Both the position numbers and the translations under genes were made by a program. A model generated the notes under the pieces. The model saw only the letters and a list, made by a program, of their open reading frames with translations. It had not been told where the DNA came from and searched no databases. A stretch of DNA of 26,243 nt from Ruthenibacterium sp. (GTDB lineage: Bacteria; Bacillota; Clostridia; Oscillospirales; Ruminococcaceae). The stretch lies in NCBI GenBank assembly GCA_020025255.1, contig JAHHSK010000027.1, positions 1 through 26,243 of the forward strand, written 5' to 3'. Shown here one piece after another: positions 1-7,165 of this stretch (its first letter is position 1; the number at the start of each line of letters is the position of its first letter).

Positions 1-62
1 TCCCGCGCCTTTTTTGTACAGCGGACCGTGCGCAGGGATAAAAGCCTACGCAGGAAGAAAAA

Positions 63-78
63 TGTTCCACGTGGAACA
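63..78. promoter_or_regulatory. parS: parS-type centromere site 1
   Basis: The 16-mer TGTTCCACGTGGAACA is a perfect palindrome. It matches the bacterial parS pattern TGTTnCACGTGnAACA. Flanking A and T runs extend the palindrome to 26 bp (58-83). It lies just upstream of parA/parB, where parS sites are often found, and would be the loading site for the ParB CTPase clamp. It could also fold as a terminator-like hairpin for a gene to the left. Confidence 0.88.
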
Positions 79-106
79 TTTTTTGGAACACAGGCGGGCA
101 GCAAAA

Positions 107-122
107 TGTTCCACATGGAACA
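107..122. promoter_or_regulatory. parS: parS-like site 2 (imperfect centre)
   Basis: TGTTCCACATGGAACA differs from site 1 at one central base (CG to CA), so only the outer arms are palindromic; the AAAA and TTTT flanks are kept. It lies 44 bp from site 1. Another half site, GGAACA, is at 85-90. A tandem of parS-type sites in front of parA could load ParB and also let ParB influence the parA promoter at 139-167; the latter is inference. Confidence 0.72.
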
Positions 123-138
123 TTTTACCGCAAAACAC

Positions 139-167
139 TTTTAAAAAAAGGGATGCTGTGCTATACT
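139..167 (+). promoter_or_regulatory. probable parA promoter (extended -10)
   Basis: TGCTATACT gives an extended -10 (TATACT at 162-167 with TG two bases upstream). A weak -35 (TTTTAA, 139-144) lies 17 bp away. The predicted transcript start near 174 excludes the upstream in-frame ATG at 153 as the parA start. Confidence 0.5.
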
Positions 168-215
168 GAAACACGAACAATCCATTTTTACATAAAAAAG
201 ACCGGAGGCATAGCA

Positions 216-983
216 TTGGGAAAAGTAGTTGCAGTGGCAAACCAAAAGGGCGGCGTGGGCAAAACGACAACCGCCGTCAACCTTGCGTCCAGTGTAGCGG
301 CACAGGGCAAGCATGTGCTGATTATCGACCTTGACCCGCAGGGCAATACCACAAGTGGTTTCGGCGTGACAAAACGCAGTGTGGAAACCAGCGTTTACCA
401 GCTTTTAATGGGCGAAGCACAGGCTAAGGACGCGATTGCCCATACCAAATATCGTGTGGATATCATCCCCACGAACATTCAGCTTTCCGGTGCAGGCTTT
501 GAACTGATTCACCTTGATCACCGCGAAGCGCGTCTGCGGGAAGCATTGACACCGATCCTGAATGACTACGATTTCATTTTCATTGACTGCCCCCCTTCCC
601 TGGATCTGCTGACGCTGAACGGGCTGTGCGCGTGCGATACGGTTTTGGTGCCGATCCAGTGTGAATTTTTGGCTTTGGAAGGGCTTTCCGAGCTGATGAA
701 TACGATCCGCAACGTGAAAAACCGGTATAATCCGTATATCGGTATCGAAGGTGTGCTGCTGACGATGTATGACGGACGCTTGAATCTGACATTGCAGGTC
801 GTGCAGGAAGTGAAAAAGTATTTCGGCAACAAGGTGTACAAGACCACGATCCCCCGCAATGTGCGCATTTCCGAAGCACCCAGCTACGGCATGCCGATCA
901 ATTTCTATGACGGCGCCTCCCGCGGGGCCGAGGCATACGCCTATTTGGCAGCGGAATTTATTAAAAACAATAAAAAAGAGTAA
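216..983 (+). CDS. parA: Chromosome partitioning ATPase ParA (Soj)
   Basis: 255-residue cytosolic ParA/MinD-type ATPase that partners with ParB at parS to segregate the origin; in Bacillus the orthologue Soj also controls DnaA. The deviant Walker A motif KGGVGKTT is at residues 11-18, the IIDLDPQGN motif is near 36-44, and the Walker B strand IFIDCPP is mid-protein. I chose the TTG at 216 because GGAGG ends 7 bases before it and the protein then begins as family members do (MGKVVAVANQKGG). The in-frame ATG at 153 lies inside the promoter. Downstream parB follows after 18 bases, so the two are co-transcribed. Length matches short chromosomal Soj proteins, which lack the N-terminal DNA-binding domain of plasmid ParA. 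Confidence 0.95.
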   Translation: MGKVVAVANQKGGVGKTTTAVNLASSVAAQGKHVLIIDLDPQGNTTSGFGVTKRSVETSVYQLLMGEAQAKDAIAHTKYRVDIIPTNIQLSGAGFELIHLDHREARLREALTPILNDYDFIFIDCPPSLDLLTLNGLCACDTVLVPIQCEFLALEGLSELMNTIRNVKNRYNPYIGIEGVLLTMYDGRLNLTLQVVQEVKKYFGNKVYKTTIPRNVRISEAPSYGMPINFYDGASRGAEAYAYLAAEFIKNNKKE

Positions 984-1001
984 GAAAGGCGGTGCAAAGG
1001 C

Positions 1002-1865
1002 ATGGCAAAGAAAGGCGGGCTTGGCAGAGGGCTGGATCTGCTGTTTCAGGATACCGGTGCCGGCAGTGAAGAAGGGGTAAACACCCTTCGGCTGACGGAA
1101 ATCGAACCCGACCGCAGCCAGCCGCGCAAGGCATTTGATGACGGTGCGCTTTCCGAACTGGCAGACAGCATTGCAGAGCATGGGGTGCTGCAGCCGATCG
1201 TGGTGCGTCCTTCCCCTATGGGAGGATATACGATCGTTGCGGGCGAACGGCGCTGGCGTGCGGCGCGCTTGGCGGGATTGACGGAAATCCCTGCCATGAT
1301 ACGCGATTTGACGGACAGCGAAGCCATGGAAATTGCGCTGATCGAAAACCTGCAGCGCGAAGACCTGGATCCGGTGGAAGAGGCACTGGGATATCGCCAG
1401 TTTATGGAACGATGCGGCTATACGCAGGAGGCGGCGGCAAAACGGCTGGCAAAAAGCCGAAGTGCCGTGGCAAACAGCCTGCGGCTTTTGAATCTGCCGG
1501 AAAAGGCACTGGAATCGCTGAAAAGCGGCGCACTGACGCAGGGGCATGCAAAGGCGATCCTTTCGTTGGAAACACCGCAAATGCAGCAGCAGGCGGCGGA
1601 TATCATCGTAAAACAAGGGCTTAATGTGCGGCAGGCCGAGGCTTTGTGCAAAAAAATGGCAAAAAAGCCGCGCCGCAAGCCGGAAATGGTGCTTCCTGCC
1701 CTGCCGTGTGAAGTGGAGCTGAGCTTAAAAGAAGCACTCGGCACCGAAGTGCATGTGCAGTATAAGGAAGGAAAAGGCAGCCTGAATGTGCATTTTTATT
1801 CGGATGAACAGCTGAAAGCATTTGCAAATCTCTTGGGTAAGTATGAAAAGGAGTGGAATCAATAA
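1002..1865 (+). CDS. parB: Chromosome partitioning protein ParB (Spo0J)
   Basis: 287-residue parS-binding CTPase clamp. The N-terminal tail carries the GLGRGLDLLF segment (7-16), typical of the ParA-stimulating region. The CTP-binding box GERRWRA is at 81-87 and the second conserved box ENLQRE at 115-120. A helix-turn-helix region for parS recognition follows at about 138-165, then a C-terminal dimerisation region. All expected ParB blocks are present at normal length. The gene ends in TAATG, so its stop overlaps the serS start by one base, and the serS ribosome binding site (AAGGAG, about 1848) lies inside parB. parA, parB and serS therefore form one operon. The two parS-type sites upstream of parA are its probable targets. 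Confidence 0.96.
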   Translation: MAKKGGLGRGLDLLFQDTGAGSEEGVNTLRLTEIEPDRSQPRKAFDDGALSELADSIAEHGVLQPIVVRPSPMGGYTIVAGERRWRAARLAGLTEIPAMIRDLTDSEAMEIALIENLQREDLDPVEEALGYRQFMERCGYTQEAAAKRLAKSRSAVANSLRLLNLPEKALESLKSGALTQGHAKAILSLETPQMQQQAADIIVKQGLNVRQAEALCKKMAKKPRRKPEMVLPALPCEVELSLKEALGTEVHVQYKEGKGSLNVHFYSDEQLKAFANLLGKYEKEWNQ

Positions 1866-3151
1866 TGCTGGATATTAAATTTGTACGAGAAAACCCGGAA
1901 CAGGTGAAGCAGAACATCAAAAACAAGTTTCAGGATGCAAAGCTTCCCCTTGTGGATGAAGTGATCGAGCTGGACGCAAAGCTGCGTGCGGCAAAAACCG
2001 AAGCAGAAGCCCTGCGTGCCCAGCGCAACAAGCTTTCCAAAAGCATCGGCGCTCTTATGGGACAGGGCAAAAAGGAAGAAGCCGAAGCGGTGAAAGCACA
2101 GGTAAAGCAGCAGGCAGACCGTTTGGCAGAGCTGGAAACAAGCGAAGAAACCCTGGAGGCCGAACTGCGCGAGCGTATGCTGATGATCCCGAACATGCTG
2201 GACCCCAGCGTGCCCATTGGCCGGGATGACAGTGAAAATGTTGAAGTGCAGCGTTACGGCGAGCCGGTGGTTCCGGATTTTGAAATCCCGTATCACACCG
2301 AAATCATGGAACGCTTCAACGGCATCGATCTGGACAGCGCACGTCGTGTGGCAGGCAATGGCTTTTATTATCTGCTGGGCGATATCGCCCGTCTGCACGA
2401 GGCGGTATTGGCCTATGCGCGTGATTTTATGATTGATAAGGGCTTCACTTATGTGATCCCCCCGTTTATGATGCACGGCAGCGTGGTGCAGGGCGTTATG
2501 AGCTTTCCGGAAATGGATGCCATGATGTATAAGATCGAAGGCGAGGATCTGTATCTGATCGGCACTTCGGAACACACGATGATCGGCCGTTTTGTCGATC
2601 AGATCATCCCCGAAGCACAAATGCCCCTGACGCTGACAAGCTATTCCCCCTGCTTCCGCAAGGAAAAGGGCGCCCATGGCTTGGAAGAGCGCGGCGTATA
2701 CCGCATCCACCAGTTTGAAAAACAGGAAATGATCGTGCTTTGCAAGCCCGAAGACAGCATGAACTGGTATGAAAAGCTGTGGCGTTACAGTGTGGAGCTG
2801 TTCCGCAGCTTGGATATCCCGGTGCGTCAGCTGGAATGCTGCTCCGGTGATCTGGCAGACCTGAAAATAAAAAGCTGCGATATCGAAGCGTGGAGCCCGC
2901 GCCAGCAGAAGTATTTTGAAGTGTGCAGCTGTTCCAACCTGGGCGATGCACAAAGCCGCCGTCTGAAGATCCGCATCAAGGGCGAGGATGGCAAAAACTA
3001 TCTGCCGCACACGCTGAACAATACCTGCGTTGCCCCGCCCCGCATGCTGATTGCCTTTTTGGAAAACAACTTGCAGGCCGATGGCAGCGTGCGCATCCCG
3101 GAGGCACTGCGTCCGTATATGGGCGGCAAAGAAAAGCTGGAACGCAAATAA
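1865..3151 (+). CDS. serS: Seryl-tRNA synthetase, archaeal-like active-site motifs
   Basis: 428-residue class II aminoacyl-tRNA synthetase charging tRNA-Ser (and tRNA-Sec where present). The start MLDIKFVREN is the standard SerRS N-terminus, followed by the long coiled-coil tRNA-binding arm (about residues 30-105). Motif 2 is readable as CFRKEKGAHGLEERG and motif 3 lies before a C-terminal RIPEALRPYMGG. Two active-site segments differ from the usual bacterial form: GTSEHTMIG replaces the TAEV serine-binding segment, and LNNTCVAPPRM replaces the usual LNGSGLAxGR. Both look closer to archaeal or eukaryotic SerRS (TAEHPLAG; LNxTxxAxxR), as remembered and not aligned. Translationally coupled to parB. 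A strong terminator follows 22 bases after the stop. Confidence 0.95.
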   Translation: MLDIKFVRENPEQVKQNIKNKFQDAKLPLVDEVIELDAKLRAAKTEAEALRAQRNKLSKSIGALMGQGKKEEAEAVKAQVKQQADRLAELETSEETLEAELRERMLMIPNMLDPSVPIGRDDSENVEVQRYGEPVVPDFEIPYHTEIMERFNGIDLDSARRVAGNGFYYLLGDIARLHEAVLAYARDFMIDKGFTYVIPPFMMHGSVVQGVMSFPEMDAMMYKIEGEDLYLIGTSEHTMIGRFVDQIIPEAQMPLTLTSYSPCFRKEKGAHGLEERGVYRIHQFEKQEMIVLCKPEDSMNWYEKLWRYSVELFRSLDIPVRQLECCSGDLADLKIKSCDIEAWSPRQQKYFEVCSCSNLGDAQSRRLKIRIKGEDGKNYLPHTLNNTCVAPPRMLIAFLENNLQADGSVRIPEALRPYMGGKEKLERK

Positions 3152-3173
3152 CTGGAAAATATTGGAAATCTCT

Positions 3174-3205
3174 GCCCTGCTGCCGGTTTCGGCGGCAGGG
3201 CTTTT
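3174..3205 (+). terminator. Intrinsic terminator after serS
   Basis: GCCCTGC-T-GCCG pairs with CGGC-G-GCAGGGC around a GTTT loop (12 bp with one G-U), followed by TTTT. It closes the parA-parB-serS operon. Confidence 0.85.
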
Positions 3206-3220
3206 GCAGAAAAACGGCAG

Positions 3221-3245
3221 AAAACGGCGCGCAACGTGCCGTTTT
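3221..3245 (+). terminator. Second hairpin after serS
   Basis: AAAACGGCGCG pairs with CGTGCCGTTTT around CAA (11 bp). There is no T run beyond the stem, so it may only back up the first terminator or protect the RNA end. Confidence 0.4.
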
Positions 3246-3287
3246 CAAAAAAAGAAAAGAAAAATAAAAATTTTTTTAAAAAAGGCA

Positions 3288-3316
3288 TTGACATTTCCCT
3301 TAAAGTGCTTTATAAT
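3288..3316 (+). promoter_or_regulatory. Consensus sigma-A promoter for the tRNA pair
   Basis: TTGACA (3288-3293), a 17-bp spacer and TATAAT (3311-3316) match the consensus exactly. Transcription should start near 3323, about 28 bases before tRNA-Met. A perfect promoter suits strong tRNA expression. Confidence 0.93.
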
Positions 3317-3350
3317 AGCAAATGCACTGATGAAATGCGCGTGCAAACGT

Positions 3351-3427
3351 GGCGGTATAGCTCAGCTGGCTAGAGCATTCGGTTCATACCCGAAGTGTCA
3401 CCGGTTCGAATCCAGTTACCGCTACCA
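3351..3427 (+). tRNA. tRNA-Met (CAT), elongator type
   Basis: 77 nt with encoded CCA. The acceptor stem is GGCGGTA with TACCGCT (first pair G-U), the anticodon stem is TTCGG/CCGAA with loop TTCATAC, and the T arm is CCGG-TTCGAAT-CCAG. The sequence resembles Bacillus elongator tRNA-Met. The initiator hallmarks (unpaired first position, three G-C pairs in the anticodon stem) are absent. A CAT anticodon could also mark tRNA-Ile2, but the body fits Met better. Confidence 0.95.
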
Positions 3428-3515
3428 ACTTACACAGGTCTTACTTAATATCTTCATCGCAGTGATTGCAGAGGCAGGAGACCTGCGATAAAGACATGAG
3501 CAAGCGCCTGTATAT

Positions 3516-3590
3516 GGCCCGATGGTCAAGCGGTCAAGACATCGCCCTTTCACGGCGGTATCCCGGGTTCGATTCCCGGTCGGGTCACCA
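3516..3590 (+). tRNA. tRNA-Glu (TTC)
   Basis: 75 nt with encoded CCA. The acceptor stem is GGCCCGA/TCGGGTC, the anticodon loop is CTTTCAC between CCGCC-like stem arms, and the T arm is CCGGG-TTCGATT-CCCGG. It follows tRNA-Met by 88 bases with no promoter between, so both come from one transcript that ends at the terminator starting at 3592. Confidence 0.96.
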
Positions 3591-3591
3591 T

Positions 3592-3630
3592 AAAAAAATC
3601 CGAACCAGTTTTGGTTCGGATTTTTTCTTT
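3592..3630 (+). terminator. Intrinsic terminator after tRNA-Glu
   Basis: ATCCGAACCA (3598-3607) pairs with TGGTTCGGAT (3612-3621) around GTTT, with an A run before and a T run after. It begins two bases after the tRNA CCA. Confidence 0.92.
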
Positions 3631-3637
3631 ATTCGGA

Positions 3638-3664
3638 GCAGGGGGATCTCCCCTGCCCTTTTTT
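3638..3664 (+). terminator. Second tandem terminator
   Basis: GCAGGGG (3638-3644) pairs with CCCCTGC (3650-3656) around GATCT, followed by CCTTTTTT. It backs up the preceding terminator and insulates the DUF4186 gene from the tRNA operon. Confidence 0.75.
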
Positions 3665-3754
3665 ATAGGATCGGCGGATGTTCCGGCGGGCGTGCCGATG
3701 CAGGCGATGCCCGAATGAAATCCTGGTTCGATCCCCTAAGCGGAGGTAAACAAT

Positions 3755-4108
3755 ATGACAAAACAGGAAGCGTTCCTGCGGCTTTCCCGGTCATCGTTCC
3801 GTGCCGGTTTTCATCTTTCCGAGCAGGAACGTGAATATGTGCGCGAAAAGGGATATGATGTCATCCGCACCCATGCGCAGGATTTTGTGCGAAAACGCCT
3901 TGCACCCAGCTTTCCTGCGAACGATGGCCGCCAGACCCCGATGCGCGGACACCCGGTTTTTGTGGCACAGCATGCCTGTGCCTGCTGCTGCCGGGGCTGT
4001 CTGAACGAATGGTATCATGTTCGCAAGGGTGTGGAATTGACCGAGCTGCAGCAGCAGAAAATCGTGAATTTTTTGATGGCATGGATCGAACAGGAAATGG
4101 AAAAATAA
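3755..4108 (+). CDS. DUF4186 family protein
   Basis: 117 residues, function unknown. The family is recognised from the central conserved block: the TPMRGHPVFVAQHA segment (61-74), then CACCCRGCLNEW (75-86), with four cysteines and nearby histidines that might bind a metal. The N-terminal part (SSFRAGFHLSEQEREYV) and the C-terminal MAWIEQEME helix also fit full-length members. There is no signal peptide or membrane segment. The start is ATG, with GGAGG about 10 bases upstream. It stands alone between the tRNA terminators and a bidirectional terminator, and no clear promoter was found in 3665-3740. Nothing nearby suggests a pathway. Confidence 0.85.
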   Translation: MTKQEAFLRLSRSSFRAGFHLSEQEREYVREKGYDVIRTHAQDFVRKRLAPSFPANDGRQTPMRGHPVFVAQHACACCCRGCLNEWYHVRKGVELTELQQQKIVNFLMAWIEQEMEK

Positions 4109-4583
4109 AAAAGCCCCTCCCTTCCCTGCCGCCCGTGCAAGCACCCTGCGATAAAAACAGCAAAGGGCAGGACATCAGCGCGGCGGGGATCGCCGGGGTG
4201 TGCGCTTTCACCCAAAAGCGGTAAAAACGAAGGAAAAACAGCAAAAAAATGATGCGCTGTAATCGCTTATACAAGATGTGGTAAGGATAGATATCGTCTC
4301 GATGCAAAAATCGAACAGAGAGCTGCACAGCCGCTGTGAGAGCCTGTGCGGAAAAGGAAAGAAAAAAGAGCGTCGTTTTTTTAAAAAACGACGCTCTTTT
4401 TTGCAAAACCAGACCCATGCGGGGAAAAATGGAAAAAGCGCTGCGGAGGCAAGCGCAAAAACGGCTGGCAGGGATGACGCAAACCCCTTTGCCTAGCAGG
4501 GCGCAAAGCAGGGCGTGCTTCACAAATCAGTGTGCGGCACAGCCCGCGTGCAGCGTACAGTCATCCGCAGAAAAAAATCCGGT
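4109..4583. other. 475-bp gap between convergent genes
   Basis: The only strong element is the bidirectional terminator at 4362-4402. A short hairpin (CACAG-ccg-CTGTG, 4326-4338) is also visible. Open frames here have no ribosome binding site and no recognisable protein, so I see no gene. Confidence 0.6.
4362..4402. terminator. Bidirectional terminator
   Basis: A near-perfect 41-bp inverted repeat: A6-GAGCGTCG-T7 followed by A6-CGACGCTC-T6. It gives a T-tailed hairpin on either strand and serves both the DUF4186 gene (+) and the phosphatase gene (-), which converge here. Confidence 0.9.
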
Positions 4584-5258
4584 TCACCGCATGGAGGAAG
4601 GCTGTATTTTCCCCAAGAGGATATCGGCAAGCTGTGCGGTATCGGCGGCGAGGAAATCCGCCCCGGCCCGGCACAGCTCATCCCGGCTGCGAAATCCCCA
4701 CAGCACCCCGCAGCCGGCAAGGCCGGCATGGTGCGCCGTCAGGATATCCACATCGCTGTCACCGACAAACAGCACCTGTTCGCACGAAAGCCCGAACTGA
4801 CGGCGCATCGCGTGCACAAGATGCGGGTCCGGCTTGGTGGGCGTACCCGGAATATGCCCGGAAACGGCATCGAAGAGATCGGGAAAATAGTGTGCCGCAA
4901 TATGCTGTGTCAGCGAATTTTCCTTATTGGAAACGATCCCCAGCTGCAAGCCCTGCTGCTTCAGGCTGCGCAGCAGTTCGGGGATACCGGGATAGGGCTT
5001 TGTGGTATCCTGCTTGTGTTCGTTATAATAAGGATAAAAAAGCTCTGCCATGCGGGCGGCATTCTCCGGTGTGCGGCAGTGTTCGGGCAGGCAGCGTTCC
5101 AAAAGCTTCGGGATGCCGTTGCCGACCATGCGGCAGTATTCCTTAACCGGAAATTCCGCAAAGCCCATAACGGAAAGTGCATGGTTTGCGGCATGCGCCA
5201 GATCGCCCAACGTATCGAGCAGCGTACCGTCCAAATCAAAAATAACAGCTTGGTACAA
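4584..5258 (-). CDS. HAD-superfamily phosphatase (phosphoglycolate phosphatase-like)
   Basis: 224-residue soluble hydrolase. HAD motif I is FDLDGTLLDT with the nucleophile and acid at D8 and D10, motif II is IVSNKEN, motif III is TKPDP and motif IV is VGDSDVD. The inserted helical cap between motifs I and II (about 15-85) is the C1 type of the Gph/PGP/beta-phosphoglucomutase group. Gph, PpaX-like or sugar-phosphate phosphatase activity cannot be told apart from sequence alone. The start is TTG, preceded by AAGGA about 12 bases upstream. It is separated from the operon upstream by a terminator (5287-5309), so it probably has its own weak promoter or relies on readthrough. Confidence 0.88.
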   Translation of the reverse strand: MYQAVIFDLDGTLLDTLGDLAHAANHALSVMGFAEFPVKEYCRMVGNGIPKLLERCLPEHCRTPENAARMAELFYPYYNEHKQDTTKPYPGIPELLRSLKQQGLQLGIVSNKENSLTQHIAAHYFPDLFDAVSGHIPGTPTKPDPHLVHAMRRQFGLSCEQVLFVGDSDVDILTAHHAGLAGCGVLWGFRSRDELCRAGADFLAADTAQLADILLGKIQPSSMR

Positions 5259-5286
5259 AAAGTCACGTCCTTTTCAGATAAAGCAT

Positions 5287-5309
5287 AAAAAAACGGCGCA
5301 GCGCGCCGT
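5287..5309 (-). terminator. Terminator of the TrkA/PH-domain operon
   Basis: On the minus strand ACGGCGC pairs with GCGCCGT around a 3-base loop, followed by a run of T (plus-strand A 5287-5293). It lies 28 bases past the stop of the YdbT-like gene. Confidence 0.85.
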
Positions 5310-5337
5310 TCGTGTCCCGCACAAGCGGTTGATTTTA

Positions 5338-6717
5338 TTATAAGGTAAAGGGGATCTCCTGCGCAAGATATTTTAATACACTGCGCACGGTAACGTGCAC
5401 AGCGCATGGCAGGTGCACGGTTACATCACAGCGTCCCCGGCTGACGGAAAACGGATTTTCGCGCAGGGTATAGGCAAGATCCGGCGTGAAAACGCAAAGA
5501 TCATGGCGCGTAAAGCCGCGCGAATAGCATACCGAAAGCGTGCGGTTTTTATTTTTGTGCAGCCCTTCGCGGAAAAAGCCTTCCGCAGAAACGGCAAGGC
5601 ACAGCAGCGACAGAACCACCGGAAGGAACAGCATCGGCAGAATCGGGGGCATCACATACGAGGCAACGCCGCACAGCGCCAGCGAAAAGAGAAGCACGGC
5701 GCCGGGCTTCCACAGATACTGCACCGGGCTTTTGCGTTCGGGGCAGCACATTTCGCCGTCCGGCAGGCTGAAATTCGGCAAAAGGGTTTCCACCTGCTGT
5801 GCCTGCCCTTTTTTCATGACAAGAACCGGCAGATCGCGCCCGCGAAAGCTGCCCGCAGAAAGATATACCGGGTATCGGCGCAAAAGCCGCGCGGGCAGCG
5901 TGGTGCAGATATCGCACGCCGATACGCAGGAAACGCGGATGCGCCGTTCGGTATGGCGCAAAAGCCCGCCCTTGCTGAGGATGACCCCGTGCGCACGGCA
6001 TACGGTGAAGCGCGCCGTCTGCATCAGCGAATACAGCATGGAAAAGCCCATAACGGCAAAGCCGAGCGTGACCAGGAACGCAAGCCCCGCGGGCATCCAG
6101 CGCGCGGCAAACAATTCGGCTTCATAAAAGGTATCCAGCGCAATGCGCTGAAGGTTCGAGTTGAGAACGCCGTCCAGCTGCTTAAGCCCCCACAGGCCGA
6201 ACAGGGTGCTGGTGAGGATATTGGCACTGAGCATGACAAAAGCAAGCCGTTCAAACCCCGTGGGCGCAAACAGTGCGGTATCCGTGCGCAGCGGCATAAG
6301 CAGATCCGCCACTTCGGCGGCATCCTTTTTGCTTAGGTACAGCGTGAACGAACGGCGGTTTGCGTTGGTTTTGAAATAGATCGTCATCCGGCTTGCCCCA
6401 AGCAGGCGGCAGTACAGCGGGCGCACGATCTCCACCACAGCGATGCTGCTGCGGCTGCACGAAAACGAATTTTTGAAAAAAATGCCCTGATGCACATGCA
6501 GCATATCCTTGTGCACACACAGCCAGGCGGCACGCCACAAAAGCAGCGCAGCCGCGGCACTGGCCAGCACAATTGCCGCATCCTGCATCAGCGCGACCCA
6601 CAGGCTGTGCAGATCGAAGCGCAGCAGCGCATCCAGCATGGGAACCAGACACAGCACCAGACCATAGCGCAGATAATGCAGCGTGAATACGATGTGAAAG
6701 CGTATTTTTTTATTCAA
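5338..6717 (-). CDS. ydbT: YdbT-like membrane protein with repeated bacterial PH domains
   Basis: 459 residues. Pairs of hydrophobic segments at about 9-30 and 44-66, 157-180 and 208-234, and 340-376 each precede a soluble beta-rich stretch (about 67-140, 236-312, 385-459). This is the three-unit membrane/bPH2 (DUF304) layout of the Bacillus YdbT family. The start is TTG and overlaps the stop of the YdbS-like gene (TTGA), with GGAGGAAAG about 10 bases upstream, so the two are translationally coupled. YdbS/YdbT proteins are linked to membrane stress and resistance to some membrane-active antibacterials in Bacillus; the exact function is unknown. Sequence similarity is weak except for topology and context. 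Confidence 0.75.
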   Translation of the reverse strand: MNKKIRFHIVFTLHYLRYGLVLCLVPMLDALLRFDLHSLWVALMQDAAIVLASAAAALLLWRAAWLCVHKDMLHVHQGIFFKNSFSCSRSSIAVVEIVRPLYCRLLGASRMTIYFKTNANRRSFTLYLSKKDAAEVADLLMPLRTDTALFAPTGFERLAFVMLSANILTSTLFGLWGLKQLDGVLNSNLQRIALDTFYEAELFAARWMPAGLAFLVTLGFAVMGFSMLYSLMQTARFTVCRAHGVILSKGGLLRHTERRIRVSCVSACDICTTLPARLLRRYPVYLSAGSFRGRDLPVLVMKKGQAQQVETLLPNFSLPDGEMCCPERKSPVQYLWKPGAVLLFSLALCGVASYVMPPILPMLFLPVVLSLLCLAVSAEGFFREGLHKNKNRTLSVCYSRGFTRHDLCVFTPDLAYTLRENPFSVSRGRCDVTVHLPCAVHVTVRSVLKYLAQEIPFTL

Positions 6718-7130
6718 AGCAGCTTTCCTCCGTACGACAGCTTTTCACTCAGCAATTCCGCATCCTCCTTGCGAAGCCCGGCAAGAACGGTGGTGCAGCC
6801 GGAAGAATACAGAATGAAAAGGCAGGTGCCGGTCATGCGCTGCAAAGGGGATTGCAGGATGTGGCACCCGGAGAGAAAGCGCAGAGGGATGCGGCGCGTG
6901 ACCGGGAAAAAAACACCCTTTCGCACCGTAAGGTGATTGCCCCCGACCCGGATCGCGGCGGAAATGAGCCGCGGAGCCAGCACGGCAAAGCAAAGGAACA
7001 GCCATACCGCAAGCACGATAAGCGGCGAAACGGAAAAAAGGCTTAAAAACGGAAGACACAGCACGATGCCTGCCGCGGCAAACCATCCGCTTACAAGCAG
7101 GGCACCCTTACGGTCGACGGAAAATTCCAT
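6714..7130 (-). CDS. ydbS: YdbS-like PH-domain membrane protein
   Basis: 138 residues. Two adjacent membrane segments (about 11-33 and 36-56) are followed by one bPH2 domain (61-137). The family signature RRIPLRFL (79-86) followed by ILQSPLQRMTG (91-101) is clear. ATG start with GGGAGGAG upstream. It lies 35 bases after the first TrkA-type gene and overlaps the YdbT-like gene by 4 bases. The pair probably forms one membrane complex. Its position in an operon with two TrkA-type nucleotide-binding proteins is not something I recognise from Bacillus. Confidence 0.82.
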   Translation of the reverse strand: MEFSVDRKGALLVSGWFAAAGIVLCLPFLSLFSVSPLIVLAVWLFLCFAVLAPRLISAAIRVGGNHLTVRKGVFFPVTRRIPLRFLSGCHILQSPLQRMTGTCLFILYSSGCTTVLAGLRKEDAELLSEKLSYGGKLL

Positions 7131-7165
7131 GGCTCCTCCCTTCCCGGAACGAAAAATGCAGGTGT

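Noticed and set aside
1..16. CGCGCC followed by a T run at the left edge, possibly half of a terminator
   Set aside because: The other arm would lie outside the window, so it cannot be confirmed.
457..470. TGTGGATAT inside parA resembling a DnaA box
   Set aside because: A single motif within coding sequence, expected by chance.
3721..3738. GGTTCGATCC resembling a tRNA T arm before the DUF4186 gene
   Set aside because: The flanking bases do not pair as a T stem, and no anticodon or acceptor stem is present.
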